Assembly (NCBI GenBank): GCA_043228905.1
Contig: JBHGNT010000011.1
Span: 14,570,001-14,634,000, forward strand
Origin: Azolla caroliniana
Taxonomy: Eukaryota > Polypodiophyta
Direction of reading: 5' to 3'
DNA length: 64,000 nt
Below, in pieces: positions 45,901 to 60,100 of this stretch (positions are counted from its first letter, which is position 1; each line of letters opens with the position of its first letter). The notes under the pieces were generated by a model. It saw only the letters and a program-made list of their open reading frames with translations, made no database searches and was not told where the DNA came from. The position numbers and the translations under genes are program-made.

Positions 45901-48477
45901 ATGAGTCAAGAAGATATATGAGTACCCTTCCTTGGAACTGTTTTCAGTCCCAAGGGGCATTTCACCATTGGGAATTAATTTAGATCTTCAATTTTACTTG
46001 GGAAAAATTTCCCTCATTCAAGTAGAACACACTGACAATCATAATTTTGTTTTGAGGAAAAGTATATCTTTCCAAAATAAATAAAAGCAATCATGTGGCA
46101 TAATTCATGTGCCATAGTTTTGTGAATCGTTTGATTATGGTTTATCTTTGGCAGGTGACAGAATCGGATGTGGTAGATATTGTTGAAAAGGTTGTGAAAG
46201 ATTCTCGAGTGAAGTCTGATACTCATGCAATTGCACTAATGGCATTGCTAAAACTTTCTTCTCGGTTTCCTTTCTGTACAGAGTTAGTTTTTTGTGTGTT
46301 TATAGTCTTAACATTTTGATTTCCAGTTACTGTTGATGATACAAATGAGAGTGGAGTTATCAATTTGGACATGATTTTGCGTCTTACAATTTACCTTCAT
46401 GGTTTTCTATTCTCTTTCAGTAACAGCTTTTCCAATTGAAGACTAATCTTTCCTTTCCCCTTTGTAGGCACATCAAAGATTTAATATCACAGAGTAAAAG
46501 CAGTTTTGTGTTAGAATTACAGCAAAGAGCAATAGAATTTGGATCTATTCTTTCGAAGCATCAGAATATTAAGTGAGTTCTTTTACCAAGGGGCTTCTAA
46601 GTAAATTCCTCCCTCCTAGTTTAGGTGGAGGACTGTTATTTAATTTCGTTGAGTTGAGTGAATCTAGAATTTCCGGATTTTATGTTCACAACTCCAGGGA
46701 AGTGCTACTGGAGAGGATGCCAGTGCTGGATGAAGCAGCCTATAATGCTAAAAGGTCTGATGAGGTCACTATTGGTATTGCGACCGATGTGAAGGCTGCA
46801 TCAACATCTACTTCACCTATAGCCTTACCTCTTTCTAATGGGCACAAGAAAACAGTGGTTCCATCAACAAATGCATTGATAGATCTTCTTGATTTGTCTG
46901 TTGAGGATGCTCCAGGTCCTTCACAATCGCCTGGTGATTTTTTGCAAGACCTACTGAGTGTAACATCAATGCCACCATCCGCAAATGCTACAAATGGTAT
47001 GCATGGATATTCTATAAGAATTACATAAGAAACACCATCATGATCTTGAGAGAGTATATGTAACAAATGTAGTCGATCGTTCTCAATAAATAGGCTTAAA
47101 ACATTCTCAACTGGCATTTCAACAAATATGCTAAAATTCTCTCAACGTTATACCTATATGCTAATTGAGTATTCTCATGAAAAAAAGACATTCTACTGGT
47201 TCATAAATACTCTGTAAGAACCTTCACTCTTCACTTTCTCATGAATCAGGACATTACTTTGTGATGCTCATGGATATGATTTTGTGAAAGATCAAAATCA
47301 AAAGAAACTATTCTGATAATTTTCCCTTCTATAAATGAACTGACAGCAATGCTTCAATAGTGTATATACTGAAAACATTTGAAATCTATGACTTTTGACA
47401 TGCAGTCCAGACCTCAGCAGCAAGCGCAGACATATTGTTAGATCTACTCTCCCTTGGAAATGCAGATATATCTGGACCTTCATCTTCTGTAGCTCATAGT
47501 TTTCGTCTCTCTCAAGGGCCTAACAGCTCACTACTCAATTCACCCTCAGACACAAAAGCATTGTCATCTTCACTTCTGGATTCTGTCTCCACAAATGCAT
47601 CCAAGTCCACGACAGATTTCTTTCGTGACTTTGTTGCGGAAACTCCAAAGCCAATGGCAAATGGTAAATAAATGTTCAGTAATAAGTTTCACATTCAATT
47701 AGGTTGTATTATTTTTTTATAATTCCTGTATTGCAAATATAGAGAGCTTGCAATTCCCATCTGTGGATGTGTATCAAAGCAAAGCGCTGAAGATTACATT
47801 CAGCTTCTCAAAAACGTCTGATAAACCTCAATCCACCTTGGTAAAGACCGTGTATACAAATCTGTCGGATACGCCATACACTGACTTCATTTTTCAAGCG
47901 GCCGTTCCAAAGGTAATGAAAAATTGTTGCGATTGTTTTCAATCATTCATTTTGATGTTGTATATAAGGTTTGAACTCACATTTCTTGAAGATATCGAAT
48001 CCAATGAACTAAGTATTTTGGCAATGGGTTTATGTTAGACAATTCATCTTGATGCTGTTTGCTTATGTTTCTTTAAGATATTCTTTTAGCAAGCTAAGAG
48101 TTTTCTTTTTCTTTCAGTTTATACAATTGCACTTAGAGCCTGCAAGTGGAAGCATCCTCCCTCGAAACGGAGATGGTGTGATAACCCAAAACATTAAGAT
48201 CACCAACAATATGCATGGACAGGTAAGATTCTTACAGAAAGTATTCTATGATATGAATGTGTGTGCATCGATCACACACCATATATATTGCAGCATGTTG
48301 AATGAAAAAACTTTCTATGAAAGATAAAAGTGCACATGTATAGCTCTCTTATATTTCACCACATTTTTCAAAAATTTGCAGAAACATTTGGCAATGAAGT
48401 TAAGAATTGGGTATAAAGTTAATGGTCAGGATATGCTGGAGCAAGGTCAAGTGAATAACTTTCCTCATGGTTTGTAG
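40362..48477 (+). CDS. AP1G: AP-1 complex subunit gamma (gamma-adaptin)
   Basis: Seventeen coding exons keep phase and give about 892 residues: 40362-40693, 40793-40934, 41225-41398, 43079-43255, 44065-44219, 44377-44467, 44824-44987, 45074-45128, 45499-45621, 45681-45785, 46155-46282, 46468-46572, 46698-46996, 47406-47663, 47743-47912, 48118-48222 and 48382-48477. The adaptin trunk (1 to about 580) shows [60 protein letters not shown] and [16 protein letters not shown]. The hinge has clathrin-box-like LIDLLDLS and LLDLLSLG. The GAE ear (about 770-892) ends [12 protein letters not shown]. Gamma-adaptin pairs with beta, mu and sigma subunits to sort cargo at the TGN/early endosome. Length fits plant homologues (about 870-890). 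The first residues (MLPKLCVK) are less typical than the rest. An AATAAA starts 12 nt after the stop. Confidence 0.95.
41980..42045 (+). mobile_element. LINE 3'-UTR fragment
   Basis: ATCACATGAATGTAATTTTTGGTCTCATAGGTCA and a nearby CCTTTGAAGA string match the end of the LINE at 14975-16690 (region 16608-16668). A shorter related string lies at 27530-27560. Confidence 0.65.
42869..42950. repeat. (CATA)n(CA)n microsatellite
   Basis: About eight CATA units, a short CAGACA transition and about twenty CA units, ending in ATATAT. It lies in AP1G intron 3. Confidence 0.95.
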
Positions 48478-49674
48478 ACAGTTAACCAAATAAAAGAGAA
48501 AGAAAGAGAGATTTGGGTCTCATTAACGGTCTTATGTAGTGAGCTCTGAAGGGAGGTAAATGGCTGAACTTTGAATAAATACCTAGAATCCTCGTTCCAT
48601 CAGTCTATGATGATCTATTTTCAGCAGCAGATGTGGGCACATAAACAGCTTTTGGAGTAGCAGAGCATACCAGAATTATTTAGCATAAAGCTTTTGAGCA
48701 CTTTCGCTGGTGCCAAATATGAATATGCCTTTTTGGTCAAGTAATGGGTTGATTTTTTGAGGCATTGTTTTCAAATGTCAAATGTCTACATATATACACT
48801 TCTGATCAGATCGTGGGTTTTGATCGAGCAGAGGATTGTTGAAAATGGTGAGCTTTTTATTCATTCTACACTTCTCAGGAAATCCAGACACGTAATGGTG
48901 AGTGGGCTGAATGATGATCTAGGAGATTATAGCTCGAGACAAAAAGAAATATAAACTATCTTTTGTCGCATCATCAGCAAGAGATGCATATTAGAGCATT
49001 TCAAATGTAGTGGCAACCTCCCTTCTATACTGTAAGATCTTCTAACAAACAGCAGAAAAATGAGGATGATGATGTGTGTATTTTGGACGTAAGGTAATGT
49101 AAAAGTTTAAAATTTTCATTGGGGGATTTTTCTGCATAAGATTCAAGCTTAGATATCGAAAAAGAATTGAAATGCATCGATATATGTATTTATCGTTGCT
49201 ATATTTACTATATAATTGATGCCTTGTGCTCTGGTGTATTTTATCTAAATCACTGGTACTTCTATACAATCATAGTTTCAAACTTTTTGCAAGAAAAAAC
49301 AGTTTTGGTACATATGATGCTGTAATAATATCTTGGTTCTTATTGGAGAGCTCTTGTTTGGTGAAAATTATCTAAACAAAACTATGTTTCAAGACAAAAC
49401 AAAGTATTGTTATACTTGTAGTAGATGAGAAGACATGCAACTCAATTGTAGAATTGACAACAATTGGAATGGTCACGATTCACTAGTTTAAACCCTGCAC
49501 CATTTTGAGGTGAACAGAAAACAACAAAAAAAAGACAGCATAAATTTCTAGAAGGAAGAGCACATCCGTGCCTTAACTGTAAGGGCTATATTATTGGGCT
49601 AGGGTAAAATATCCCAAGCTATCCTAAGTGTGTTCACGCATCACAATCACAAATATATCAATGGTCCTCATATT

Positions 49675-49870
49675 TTAGCATTACTTCGAAATGTGCACAA
49701 AAGGTAATGGATGCCTCCAAAAGAATTTACATCCAAAGTAAATTGAATGTCAATAGCCCCAAAACCAATTGTTATGCTTGTGAAGACTCTTGATAAGGCT
49801 AAACCAAACATTGTGTACAACAATGAGACACTTGAGATGTTTGTTAGCTTCAAAACACCTTTGCGTTGAG
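49675..49870 (+). mobile_element. LINE reverse-transcriptase fragment
   Basis: It matches, with many changes, the region after the YVDD motif of the LINE at 14975-16690 (about 15445-15620). Shared strings include GAATGTCAATAGC.C.AAAAC, TTATGCTTGTGAAGA and GTACAACAATGAG.CACTTGA. It is an isolated internal piece. Confidence 0.7.
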
Positions 49871-50543
49871 CTTCCTCATGGCAATGAGTTTTTTTGTGGT
49901 TTAGTTTGTGAGTGATTTTTTTTGCGAATACTACTTTTACGAGTTTACATTTTCAAGCATCTTTGGGAATGCGATTTATAGTAACACATGTGCTTATCAA
50001 CTGCCTACAAGGGCAATTGGATGGGGTTTGCAGCCACTCCAATGATGTGGTCATTGCTTGTTTGCGCTTTTGGCAGAAATGGCGGAACACGCCTATGGTG
50101 ACACAAGGAGGAAGTGCCCAGAGGTGAAACTACTAGCCCCCACGTTGGATGTTTCCTACTCACCTGCCACCCTCTCTTCATTGTAGGCCTGAGGAGTCAG
50201 CTCGTACTAGCCAATATTGAAGGGCACCGCTTTTAGCTATAGGTATCTACTTACATTAAGTAGTTAGTTTGAAAAGCTATGTAACTAGTCTTATTTTCTT
50301 GAACTTGATTGGAGGGAGATTCCCCGATTTGTGTATAAGCCTCCTTGTATAGTCTCTTTGTAATAATCCTTCCTATCTAACGGGAAAGTAGCTTCATTTT
50401 GGAAAAAAATAAATAAATTCAATCACTTATCTATTTTCTTATATATTGTTTTTGAAGGCTCACATAACTAACAAAATACAAAAAAAGCTACCAAAATAAA
50501 TTTCACCTCCTACATATCCATGAAGACATTAACAATAACAATT

Positions 50544-50895
50544 GGCAACGGTTCGGTTTAGTTCGAGAGTGTCAAAACCGAACCGTTTAAAAATTTTGAA
50601 ACTGTTAAAACCGTGGTTTTGTGTTTTGGTTTTGGTTTTCAACTTAGGTCAAAATTCAAAATTGAAAAATTGAAAAAATTTCATTATTATAAATTTTCAA
50701 AAATTTAAAGATTTTCCTAAAATGTGAGAATAAGGCTTGAAAATGAAAAGATTGTTAAAAAAAGAAAGAAAAACCCATTAAACCATTTAAACTGCGGTTT
50801 CTAACTATTGAAACCGAACCAAACCAAACCGTTTAAACCGTTAAACTGTGGTTTTGCAGTTTGGTTTGGTTTGGTCCGGAAACCGAACCGTAGCC
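50544..50895. mobile_element. AT-rich TIR element (non-autonomous)
   Basis: Starts GGCAACGGTTCGGTTTAG and ends with the near inverse, AAACCGAACCGTAGCC. The interior is AT-rich with CCTAAAATGTGAGAATAAGG and CTTAGGTCAAAATTC, both also found inverted in the element at 18085-18470. The repeated GGTTT/AAACC blocks could form a long hairpin. No open frame. Confidence 0.78.
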
Positions 50896-51138
50896 GAATG
50901 TTAAAATTTAGCAACTTATGTCATGCACACTTTTATCACACCACATATTTGGATCTCTGTCATTGTCTTGTCTCTCTCTGTCTGTCTCTTTGAAGAGTTC
51001 CGAAATACATGAGGGGTAGTTTTGAGAATTTAGAGAAAGTTTGGAGAGCTGCTAGTATTATGTTATATTTACATTTGTATGTATTTCTTCTCTCTGTCTC
51101 TGTTGGACGGAAGCCCACCCATTTCTCTCTGTTTCTCT

Positions 51139-54100
51139 ATGAAGCTCTGTCTTACGCAGAGGATACATTCGAGAGACGTTAATGCTGCATCCACCATCGT
51201 CATCACCATCACCATCACTGTCATCGTTACATCCACCACCTCCGTTCATATGCAGAGCTCAGGTAATATGTTTAGAGCTTTTTTAAAAATTTTGTTTTTA
51301 AAATAAAAAATAAAAAATAAAAATCTTTTCTTCTTTCCATTCTATTGTTAATCTCACTTTCCTTGTCTTGCTCTGACTTTCTGTATTGATTTTTTCTTAC
51401 TGCTCTATCTTTATACGGTTTTTTTTTTTTTTTTTTTCTTTTTCTCACTGCTTTATCTTTCTATGGCTTTTCTATGCCCTACCTCACTTTGTTTCTCCTG
51501 TTGGCATTATGCAGCTGTATCCACTAGCTTTCACTCTTGTCGGAAGGTTTTCCATGGTTCAGGTAAGTCCATTTTTCTCTTCTTTATGTGTAAGCTCTCA
51601 AATATTTTTTTGGTCAAATCTGGGTGTACATTAACTGTACCAGAAAAAAGAATTTCCATTGGAATTGCTGCGTTTTAATTTGGTGGTTGAACAAAAATAG
51701 TATATACAATTGCTACAACTATAGTATCTCAGTTAACACTGAGAAGAGAAATGCTTGGTGAAACACTTGGGGGGATTGCACGATCAACCAATGTCTTCAT
51801 GAAATCAATCAAAGAAAAAAAAAGTGAATGCCCTGAAGCTCACATTGTACCATTAATGGCATTGAAATGGAATGAATTGTGGGTCTTGTCACCCAGCATA
51901 CGAGATAGTCGCCTATTCAAATACAGCATACAAGTCATTATTTCTTTATTGAAGAGAACATGTGCCCTTGGTGGGATATGGAGAATGCCTCTAGAGTTTC
52001 TGTAGTGGTAAGCATAAAGACTGGTCAGAAGAAGGCTCCTCGTTAAATAAATGAACACCCCCATCTATATGCTATGACGAGAGCAATGACCCCAAAGAGA
52101 TATAGAATGTGCAAAAAGACATGCTAAAAGCAACAACACAAGACAGATTATTCTAGAAGTAATGACTCTCATCACCTAGAATCTTAGTGCATTGTCTCTT
52201 GCAAATACACCAGAGATCAATGCTACAAACTGTGTATGAAATCACATTCCTTCCCCTGAGAAAGACTTGTAGAGAGCCTCTAGAGTGTCGACAGTGATGG
52301 GCATTAAGAATGGGTCTGATGAAGCCCCCTAATAATATATGGACACAGGATCAAAGCTGTAAGTTGTGATCAAGAGACGATATCCAATGTGCAAGAACAC
52401 ACGCCATGACGACATGCCACACATCATGAGCATGCGGAAGGAACTAGATGCTTCTGTACTAATTCTTTTTACATATTAATTCCATAGTTCTTGGGTGCTG
52501 TTTGATTCCTGCCAACTTTTACTGCTTTTTCTCAGCTTTATCTGTAAGGCTGCACGGGAATCGGAAAGCTTTCCAAGGATCGAGTAAGTTGGTCCTCTGT
52601 TCTTTATGCCTTTTCTCTCATCATTATCATCATAATGCTATTCTTGTTTTTTCTCTTGAGCACGCTAATCTCATTGTTTGTATGCACAGTGTTCCCAGTT
52701 TTTTCAATAAGCCTTCACTTTTATTCAGAGAATTTTCGTGACTTCTCTACTAATCGGCTGTTCCTTCCTCAACTCATCGTCATCAAACCACCCAGTTATC
52801 ATGCAAAAATTAGCACAAGAGGTACATCCTCCACCATTGATTTATGTATAATAACAAGAAATCACAGAAATTACAAAACTACATCCAGTTTGCTAGTTTT
52901 CTGAAGGATGAATTGTTTATCTCGAGCAACTGTATTAAATTTGAATTTGATTTGACTGTGGTTAGGCAGATTTAACTGATCCCCTACATAAGAGAAGGGC
53001 ATTCGTAGTGCTAAGTGAATCTCACACTCACCTTGTTTTCATGGATAGTGAGACATAACCTTGCTTATTCTCATATGTAAATCTGAATATGTGATGGGAT
53101 GGTCTTACAATATACGAGGGTTTGGTCTTGCAAATTGCTGTGATTTATGTTATCCTTCTAGGCTTGATAACACCTTTGCTCCTTAGATAAATAGAGTTCA
53201 TCCTGGAAGAAGTCTGGCTGTCTCCAGTTGAAGATATTCTAATAAAAAAATGAGGATCTGAACCTTGGTGTTGCTAATGTTCGATATAGATAAGAGTTCT
53301 TGGCATGCAGTTACTGATTTCCTTTTCTTTGTTGATGCAGCTACTAGCACACCGACAGGCCATTTTGGAGCTGAACTTGTCACATCGTGTATTAGCGATG
53401 GGTCTCTGAAGCTGAAGATTAACGTATTAGCTTCTAATCATATTCATTTTTTCTGAGCTCTCATTTCTATATGTCATTAATGATTCTGCCTTGGTTGTCA
53501 GACATTCCAAATAATGTGTGTAATATCCCAAATAATAGCTCATTGATCTAGCAATGCTGTTTTATGCATGTTAGAAAAATATAGACATTTCTTTCTATAA
53601 AGTATGCAGTGGGTATAAATGGTTGCCACATACAGAAAATTTGTTTGTTGAGCTTCAAACCTCCTGTTGAAATTTTACATTTTAAAGAGTTCATTACGAC
53701 ATTTGCATGTATACAGAAAAATGATGAAGAACTGCTACAGAAGGCAATTATTTATGAGGCAGAACATGGTTTTACTAATTCTGTGGGACAAACAAAAAGG
53801 TTTAATATATGCTAGAATGTTCAGATTATTGGTTAGTGAGAAAAACTTGAACTTACTAACTTTTGAATGTTGTTATCCTACAGATTTAATGAGTTTCTAG
53901 CATCCAAACTATCTACATTGTCACTTGATAATGTCTTGGACACTGATAAAACATTAACCATTCTCTCAAATTCTGCAAAAAACTATGGCAGTATGGATGT
54001 AAATACTAGGATTTCCCTTCTTGATAAGGTAAATAATTGGTACGCTCTGTTGTTGTACATGAATCATCAATAGGAACGTTTTTTAGATACAACAAAAAGA

Positions 54101-57100
54101 ATCATTCAAATTAGATTTGGCATCAACTCGGCATCTTAAGGGAAGGTTGGGACTTCAGATCGTATTCCATTTTTCTTTGTAGGTCTGTACAATACTTGGT
54201 TTCAAGTGCATCCAGGACCTTTTAGATCAACATACTGCTCTTGTGGAGGCTAGTAGAGAGCTGCAGACAAACTCAGAACATAACAATTCCAGTAACATAA
54301 ACCTCATTGATATTTTGCGAAGAAATTCTCATCCAGCTATAGTCTTTGGCAGCAGTGATCCTGTGGAACTTTATGGCTCTACAGGCAAAGCAGTAGGTGT
54401 AGCAAGACATATAGCTTCAAGGATTGATGATAATGTTAGCAATAACGACGCAGCTACTGTGTCTCAACCATGCACAAATCAAATGCAGGTTGTGAAAAGT
54501 GGATCCAAAGTGCAAAAGTCAGAACTTGGTAAACGCACCATTACTCAAACTAGAAAGGCAAGGAAAGTGACAAAAATAGTAAGGGCGAGCCAATCCTATG
54601 AAAGCTGGCTTCTTAACAAACCCATCAGTTTGGTAGACAGCCTGACACCGTATGTGTCTTCACGACTGGAGGAGAATGGTTTCTACACGGTGAGATTTAA
54701 ATCATGGACTCATATGAGGTGATACAGTGTTTGTATTGATAGTCTCTGTGTGCTTGAACACTGCTTTGTAATCTAAACCTGAAGTGATGAGATGAGAGTT
54801 GTGGCCACCTTAACACTACCCAAATCCACATGAAAAGAGAGCTGTACACCTTTTTCCTATGCAACTGATTAGTGAATTCTAGTCCTAAGCATGTTTATGA
54901 AGAACTCTTTAGAGAGTTTTTCAGCACTAACAGTGCAACAATTAACAATATGTGAGTCTGCAATTTCTAATATCTCAATGTTTTTATGGGTTATAACTTA
55001 GAATTTTTATGGTGAAGAGATTTCCTTATCATTCTTATTCTAGAGATTTGCATCTTTTACTTCTGTTAAATGAGACCTAACCAGAGCAACTTAAAGTCTT
55101 GATTATTATAAATGTTGTATCTGTCTATTTAATTAGTGCAATGTTGTTTCTTCCTGTCAAACAGCTCCGAAAGCTGCTGCAACACTATCCTCGAACCTAT
55201 TTAAACTTTCTTCAAGCAGGACAAGTAGTAGAGGATGGCCAATATCTTACCTTCTTTGGCAAAATAATGTCCTCAAGGTAAATGAGGATATATCTATTAG
55301 CCTTAAATTTATACAGGTATACAGAACCATGCACCTGCATGTGATTGTAGTTTTCCAACTCTTATTGTCTATCTCTGAAAATTAGATCAAAACTTTTCTG
55401 TATTACATGTGAAGGATGCCTAGCCTCATATTTATCTTTTACGGTGCTATGGGAGACATAATGGAACATCAAAAAATGAATGACAAGTAAAGCATAGTTT
55501 TAAGGGCTGGAGAATTTACAGGAAAGCCTGAACGTTTTTTGAAGGGAATTTCTTGTTCTGTTCTGCTAGTATATAATGTGTAGAGGATGGTTGGTTTTTG
55601 CTGAGTGCAAGTGTATATTAGGGAATAATATTATAACCTTGAAAATTGAGTGTGGAAATTTTATTCAAATGTATTAAAGACTTTCTCTTGGTATATTTGC
55701 AGGATTCATAGCACATCTAGCTTGGGAATAGTTGAAGTACTTATTTCTAGTGGACAAGATCAAACGTCAAGTCCTGGACCACAGTCAATTGAAGAAACTG
55801 GAAATGTTGAGGCTATGAAAGGTGCACTTACTCTGCATATCAAGAAATTTTTCAGGGGAGCACGCTATGCGAGCAAATGGTTTCTTACTAAAGTGGCTTC
55901 AAAATATCCTTTGGGTGCATATGCTGCAGTTAGTGGTAAGGTCAGTGTGCTTAGCAGATAGTCTTCAAAATGTCTATTGTCCTGTAGAAAGAGTACTATA
56001 TATCCAAGTTATGTTATGGGTTCTGTTACTTGTGACCTTGAACAGAATCTCCATTTCTTAGGTTCAATATAGCCTCTGAATGTTAAACTCATTATCTTGG
56101 GCCATTGGTGATTGATTTCCTCGAATAACACTTTAATTTCTTTGTAGCATGCCCCTCCCCAGGTCATATATGATGTTTATTGTGACAGACATTGATCATA
56201 TTATCAATAATCATGGCTCCAGGCATCAGTATGCACAGTCACTATCGATACTCAGTTTTACGTTAGATTTTTAGTGGGCAATCTGATCTAGTTGATGGCC
56301 ACTGCTAATCATGACTTTCATAAACGTGAACACATTCTATTATTATGTCATAGTAAAGTCCGGGTTGCTTGTAAACTCTGTTATTTATTTGGAAGTTTCT
56401 CTGTTCAGGTCAAGGCCATGGATCAGTTAAACCACTTTGAAGTCAAGGATTATAATCTGGAACTTGTTAGTAGCAAAGATGAGCCAGAAATAGGTGAACA
56501 AAAGGAGAAAATATATCCTGTGTACCCTTCAAAAGGAAGTCTTGATGCCAAAACAATTGAATCATGTATACAAAAGTGAGGTGAAAGTTTTACTGGATTT
56601 TAGAAATTTATGCGTTTCGGGGGTATGACTGTTCTAATGCCATCTTCAAAATAGGGTTCTTTCAGATTTGCCATTCGATATTGATCCTCTTCCTGAGAAA
56701 TATAAAATGGAGTATGGATTGATGGATTTACACCAGGTAAGATTTAAAAAGAGACATTTAATATTTTACATGGTAATAAAACTGCAATTTACGACCTCAA
56801 CTATAAACTTGAGGTCTGTGATCTATTTCTACCTACAGCTTCTTTTTTCTTACAAAGGATGTAAACTTTGTATTTGAAATCTCTTCATTAAGAATGATAA
56901 GTAATGTTAAGGATAAGTTTAACCTTTGAAGTGTACATGGTCATACTCATGTTCATATTTTGGAGATGGCATTTATGCAGAATCATCCTTATATTAATTG
57001 ATTAGAGAGATATTACATTTATTTATTGATGTATTCGGTGAGCAGAAGCTGGCTGAAAGTTTGATGTAATATCTAAATTATGCTTATGAAACCTAAAACA

Positions 57101-60100
57101 TTTTTCTCAGGCTTATATTGCAATACATTGTCCTCCAACCTTGGCAACTGCTGAAAAAGGTCGACAGCGATTCGTGTTTGATGAATTTTTTTATTTACAG
57201 GTTTTCTTTATCTTTCACTTTTACTCACTATATAACATCCTAATCGCAGTTTAGAGTCAACTCAATGTGTTTGTCTTTTTGTGTGGATAAAATATCACAT
57301 GGCATTATGATCGTAATTGTTTTTGGGTTTCACTCTATGGTCGCCTTTATAGAATCATTGAGATAGCCCTTCATTCTTTCTCTCTATTTATAGTGAACAA
57401 AATCTGTACGACTGTAAAAATATCATTTGTAGGATAGAATCATGTGAGGCTTCAGCTTCTCAACTTTGAGCACAAAAGATGAGTATACAGAACATGAGAA
57501 AATACCAGTATATTCACTGATGTTTCATTTCTCCTCCCATTGTTTTGACATTTCAGAGTCCTGGGATATGCTGTACACACTCGGCGGTTTCCTGGGACTT
57601 TGCTGAAGTAAACATTTTGGTCAATTGCAATCTACAACTTTATGCTTCATTGAAGATAGCTTCTCCATTAGGATACTAAAGTTGAACACATGGAAGGAGA
57701 GTTAATTATTGGAAGGTGTAAAAGGCCATCACTATCATGGTCATCATCATCATCAATATTCCTATCCTTTTCGATCCACCCTAGATGTTTGACAATTGGT
57801 GTAGGGAATATCATGATAAAATACTTGGATTTTTGAATGTTATCCTAATATTTAGGAGAACATGCTTAGGCACTGTTTTCTAGTCTTGGCAAGTCATGGG
57901 CAGGGATGAATAGAACTAACATGTCTATGCAGTGAGATGGTTGAAACAGACATTTGGAACTTCAAGAGAGTGGTGAAACCCCATTTGAATTACTAGTTTA
58001 GGTAAAGTGTTCTCCTCTTCAAAGATTACCTTAGCCCACTTAAAAACTGTTAAGAGACCTTATGTAGAGCTCTAAACTAAAGTATCTTTATAAGGCACAA
58101 CTTTATGATCAAATGCATACCGTACATGCTACTGTATGTTCGGAGGAGCAATGTTTTACTCATGGACATAAAAGCATATTTGAGATGAGTAAGGTTGTTT
58201 GTTTGTCTTTTGGATATGAAAGGCGATGCATTTAGAGGACCAAGATGTGTACAAGAAAATTTGCCAGAAAATATCATTTTCCATAGTATACTCATTGAAT
58301 TTTGTCTTCTTGATGTCATGAAACACTAGTTGTGTGCATTAAATGTGCAGTTAGGTCTTCTGCTTGAGAAACAGATCTTGGCTGATACCCACCTTGCTGC
58401 TGCTGGAGTGGAAGATCCATCTACACATAATGAAGTTGGTACCTTACCAATGGAAAAATGGGCTCCCCTAACACTAAAAATGCTGGAATCCCTTTCCTAT
58501 AAGTTGACACATTCACAGCTCAAATCTGTTTCAGAGATCATGTGGGACTTACAAAGACCTGTGCCAATGCGCCGTCTATTGCAGGTGTTGACTTAAAAAT
58601 TCTTGTTGCAGTAACACTCACACACATACAAAGACATATATGTTTATGATATGTATGTATGTACATACACAACACATATATAATAGCATACACCATATAT
58701 ATTACTTTTATTTGGATTTATTCAAGTTTTGGGAAATCCAAGAAGTTCCTAGAAAAACTAGTGTTTATCCTTCTAATGATAAATAATGCATATTCATTTG
58801 CTCTTGTCTAAAGAAAGCAAAGAACTGATATAGCCTTAATAAAGGAAGGGCTTTAGAAAATATGCCTTTCAAATCTGAAGCCGTATTATATGGCTCGAAA
58901 TTTATTCTAGTTTATTTAAATAAATTAAATGGATGAAATGTTGCGTGCAGGGAGATGTTGGATGTGGGAAAACTATTGTAGCATTCCTAGCTCTTTTAGA
59001 AGTTATTGATGCAGGATTTCAGGTATAAGATAGCTGAATCCTAATGTCTGCTTAAGATTCTGAATTCTGAAAAATATAACTAAACACTACTAATGGGCAG
59101 AATAAGATTTTGAACTCTGGATTTTCCAGGGAGCTTTAATGGCACCGACTGAATTTCTGGCAAGGCAACAATATATACGATTTTCTGCATTTCTAGAACA
59201 TTTAGATGATAAAAGCCGCCCACAAGTGGCTTTGCTTACAAGTTCAGTGCCTCCTGTTAAAGCTCGGGCTATTCGTAAGGTCAGATTATGTTTATGATGT
59301 TCCTAACTACTGTGTTGTTGACTAAATAGTAAAGAATTTTTAAATGTTAGTGGTAGTAGTATTTTTTTATAAATGTGTGAAAGTATTAAGCAGGGATTGT
59401 TATCTGGAGAAATACATTTGGTGGTTGGAACACACAGCTTGATTGCAAACAGTGTGAAGTTTTCATCCCTTCGCTTGGCTGTGATAGATGAACAACATCG
59501 ATTTGGAGTTGAACAACGAATACGGCTTCAAAATAAGGTCTATATTTAGAGGTGCTCGCAAGTTTTTGATGGTGATGGTGGGTGACGATCACATTTTCCA
59601 TTTATTTTTGCAGGGTTCATTAATATTCTCCCAAGAAATCAATCCTGAATCAGCTGGAGAGAAAGAAAACAATGGCACACTTATTCCATGTAGAGCACCG
59701 CATTTTCTTGCTATGACAGCCACTCCTATACCTCGAACACTTGCGTTTGCTCTCTATGGAGATATGGCTTTGAGTCAGGTGTGTATTGTGATGTCTGATT
59801 AAAGACAGTTACCAATTTCATTTTTCATTTGAACACATTTTACCTTCTTTCCTCTTAGATTACTGAGCTGCCTCCGGGAAGGATTCCTGTGAAAACTCAT
59901 GCTATGTTTTGCAATGAGGAGGGTTTGAACAAAGCTTTTGAGGTTAGTCTCCACGTGATTGTGTTTATCATTTTAGGTCATTCTTAAATGATGTTGTGGG
60001 TTTTCAGAAGACAGTCATAGGTTTTTCTTGAAACACGATCATGTTTTTATTCCAAGCTATTCAAATGATGCTTATGTTTCCATCAGATGGTTCGCAAGGA

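Larger units (their letters stand above)
48478..51138. other. Intergenic between AP-1 gamma and RECG
   Basis: Presumed AP1G 3' UTR, then AT-rich sequence. It includes a LINE RT fragment (49675-49870) and a TIR element (50544-50895). The last part, about 50900-51138, is T/C-rich and probably holds the RECG promoter and leader. No other gene was found. Confidence 0.55.

Noticed and set aside
51463-51678. ATG at 51463 as the RECG start
   Set aside because: An exon at 51139-51262 with a phase-1 donor joins the 51515 acceptor in frame and makes 51515-51562 the exact length of its duplicate, so the ATG at 51463 more likely lies in the intron. It remains a fallback.
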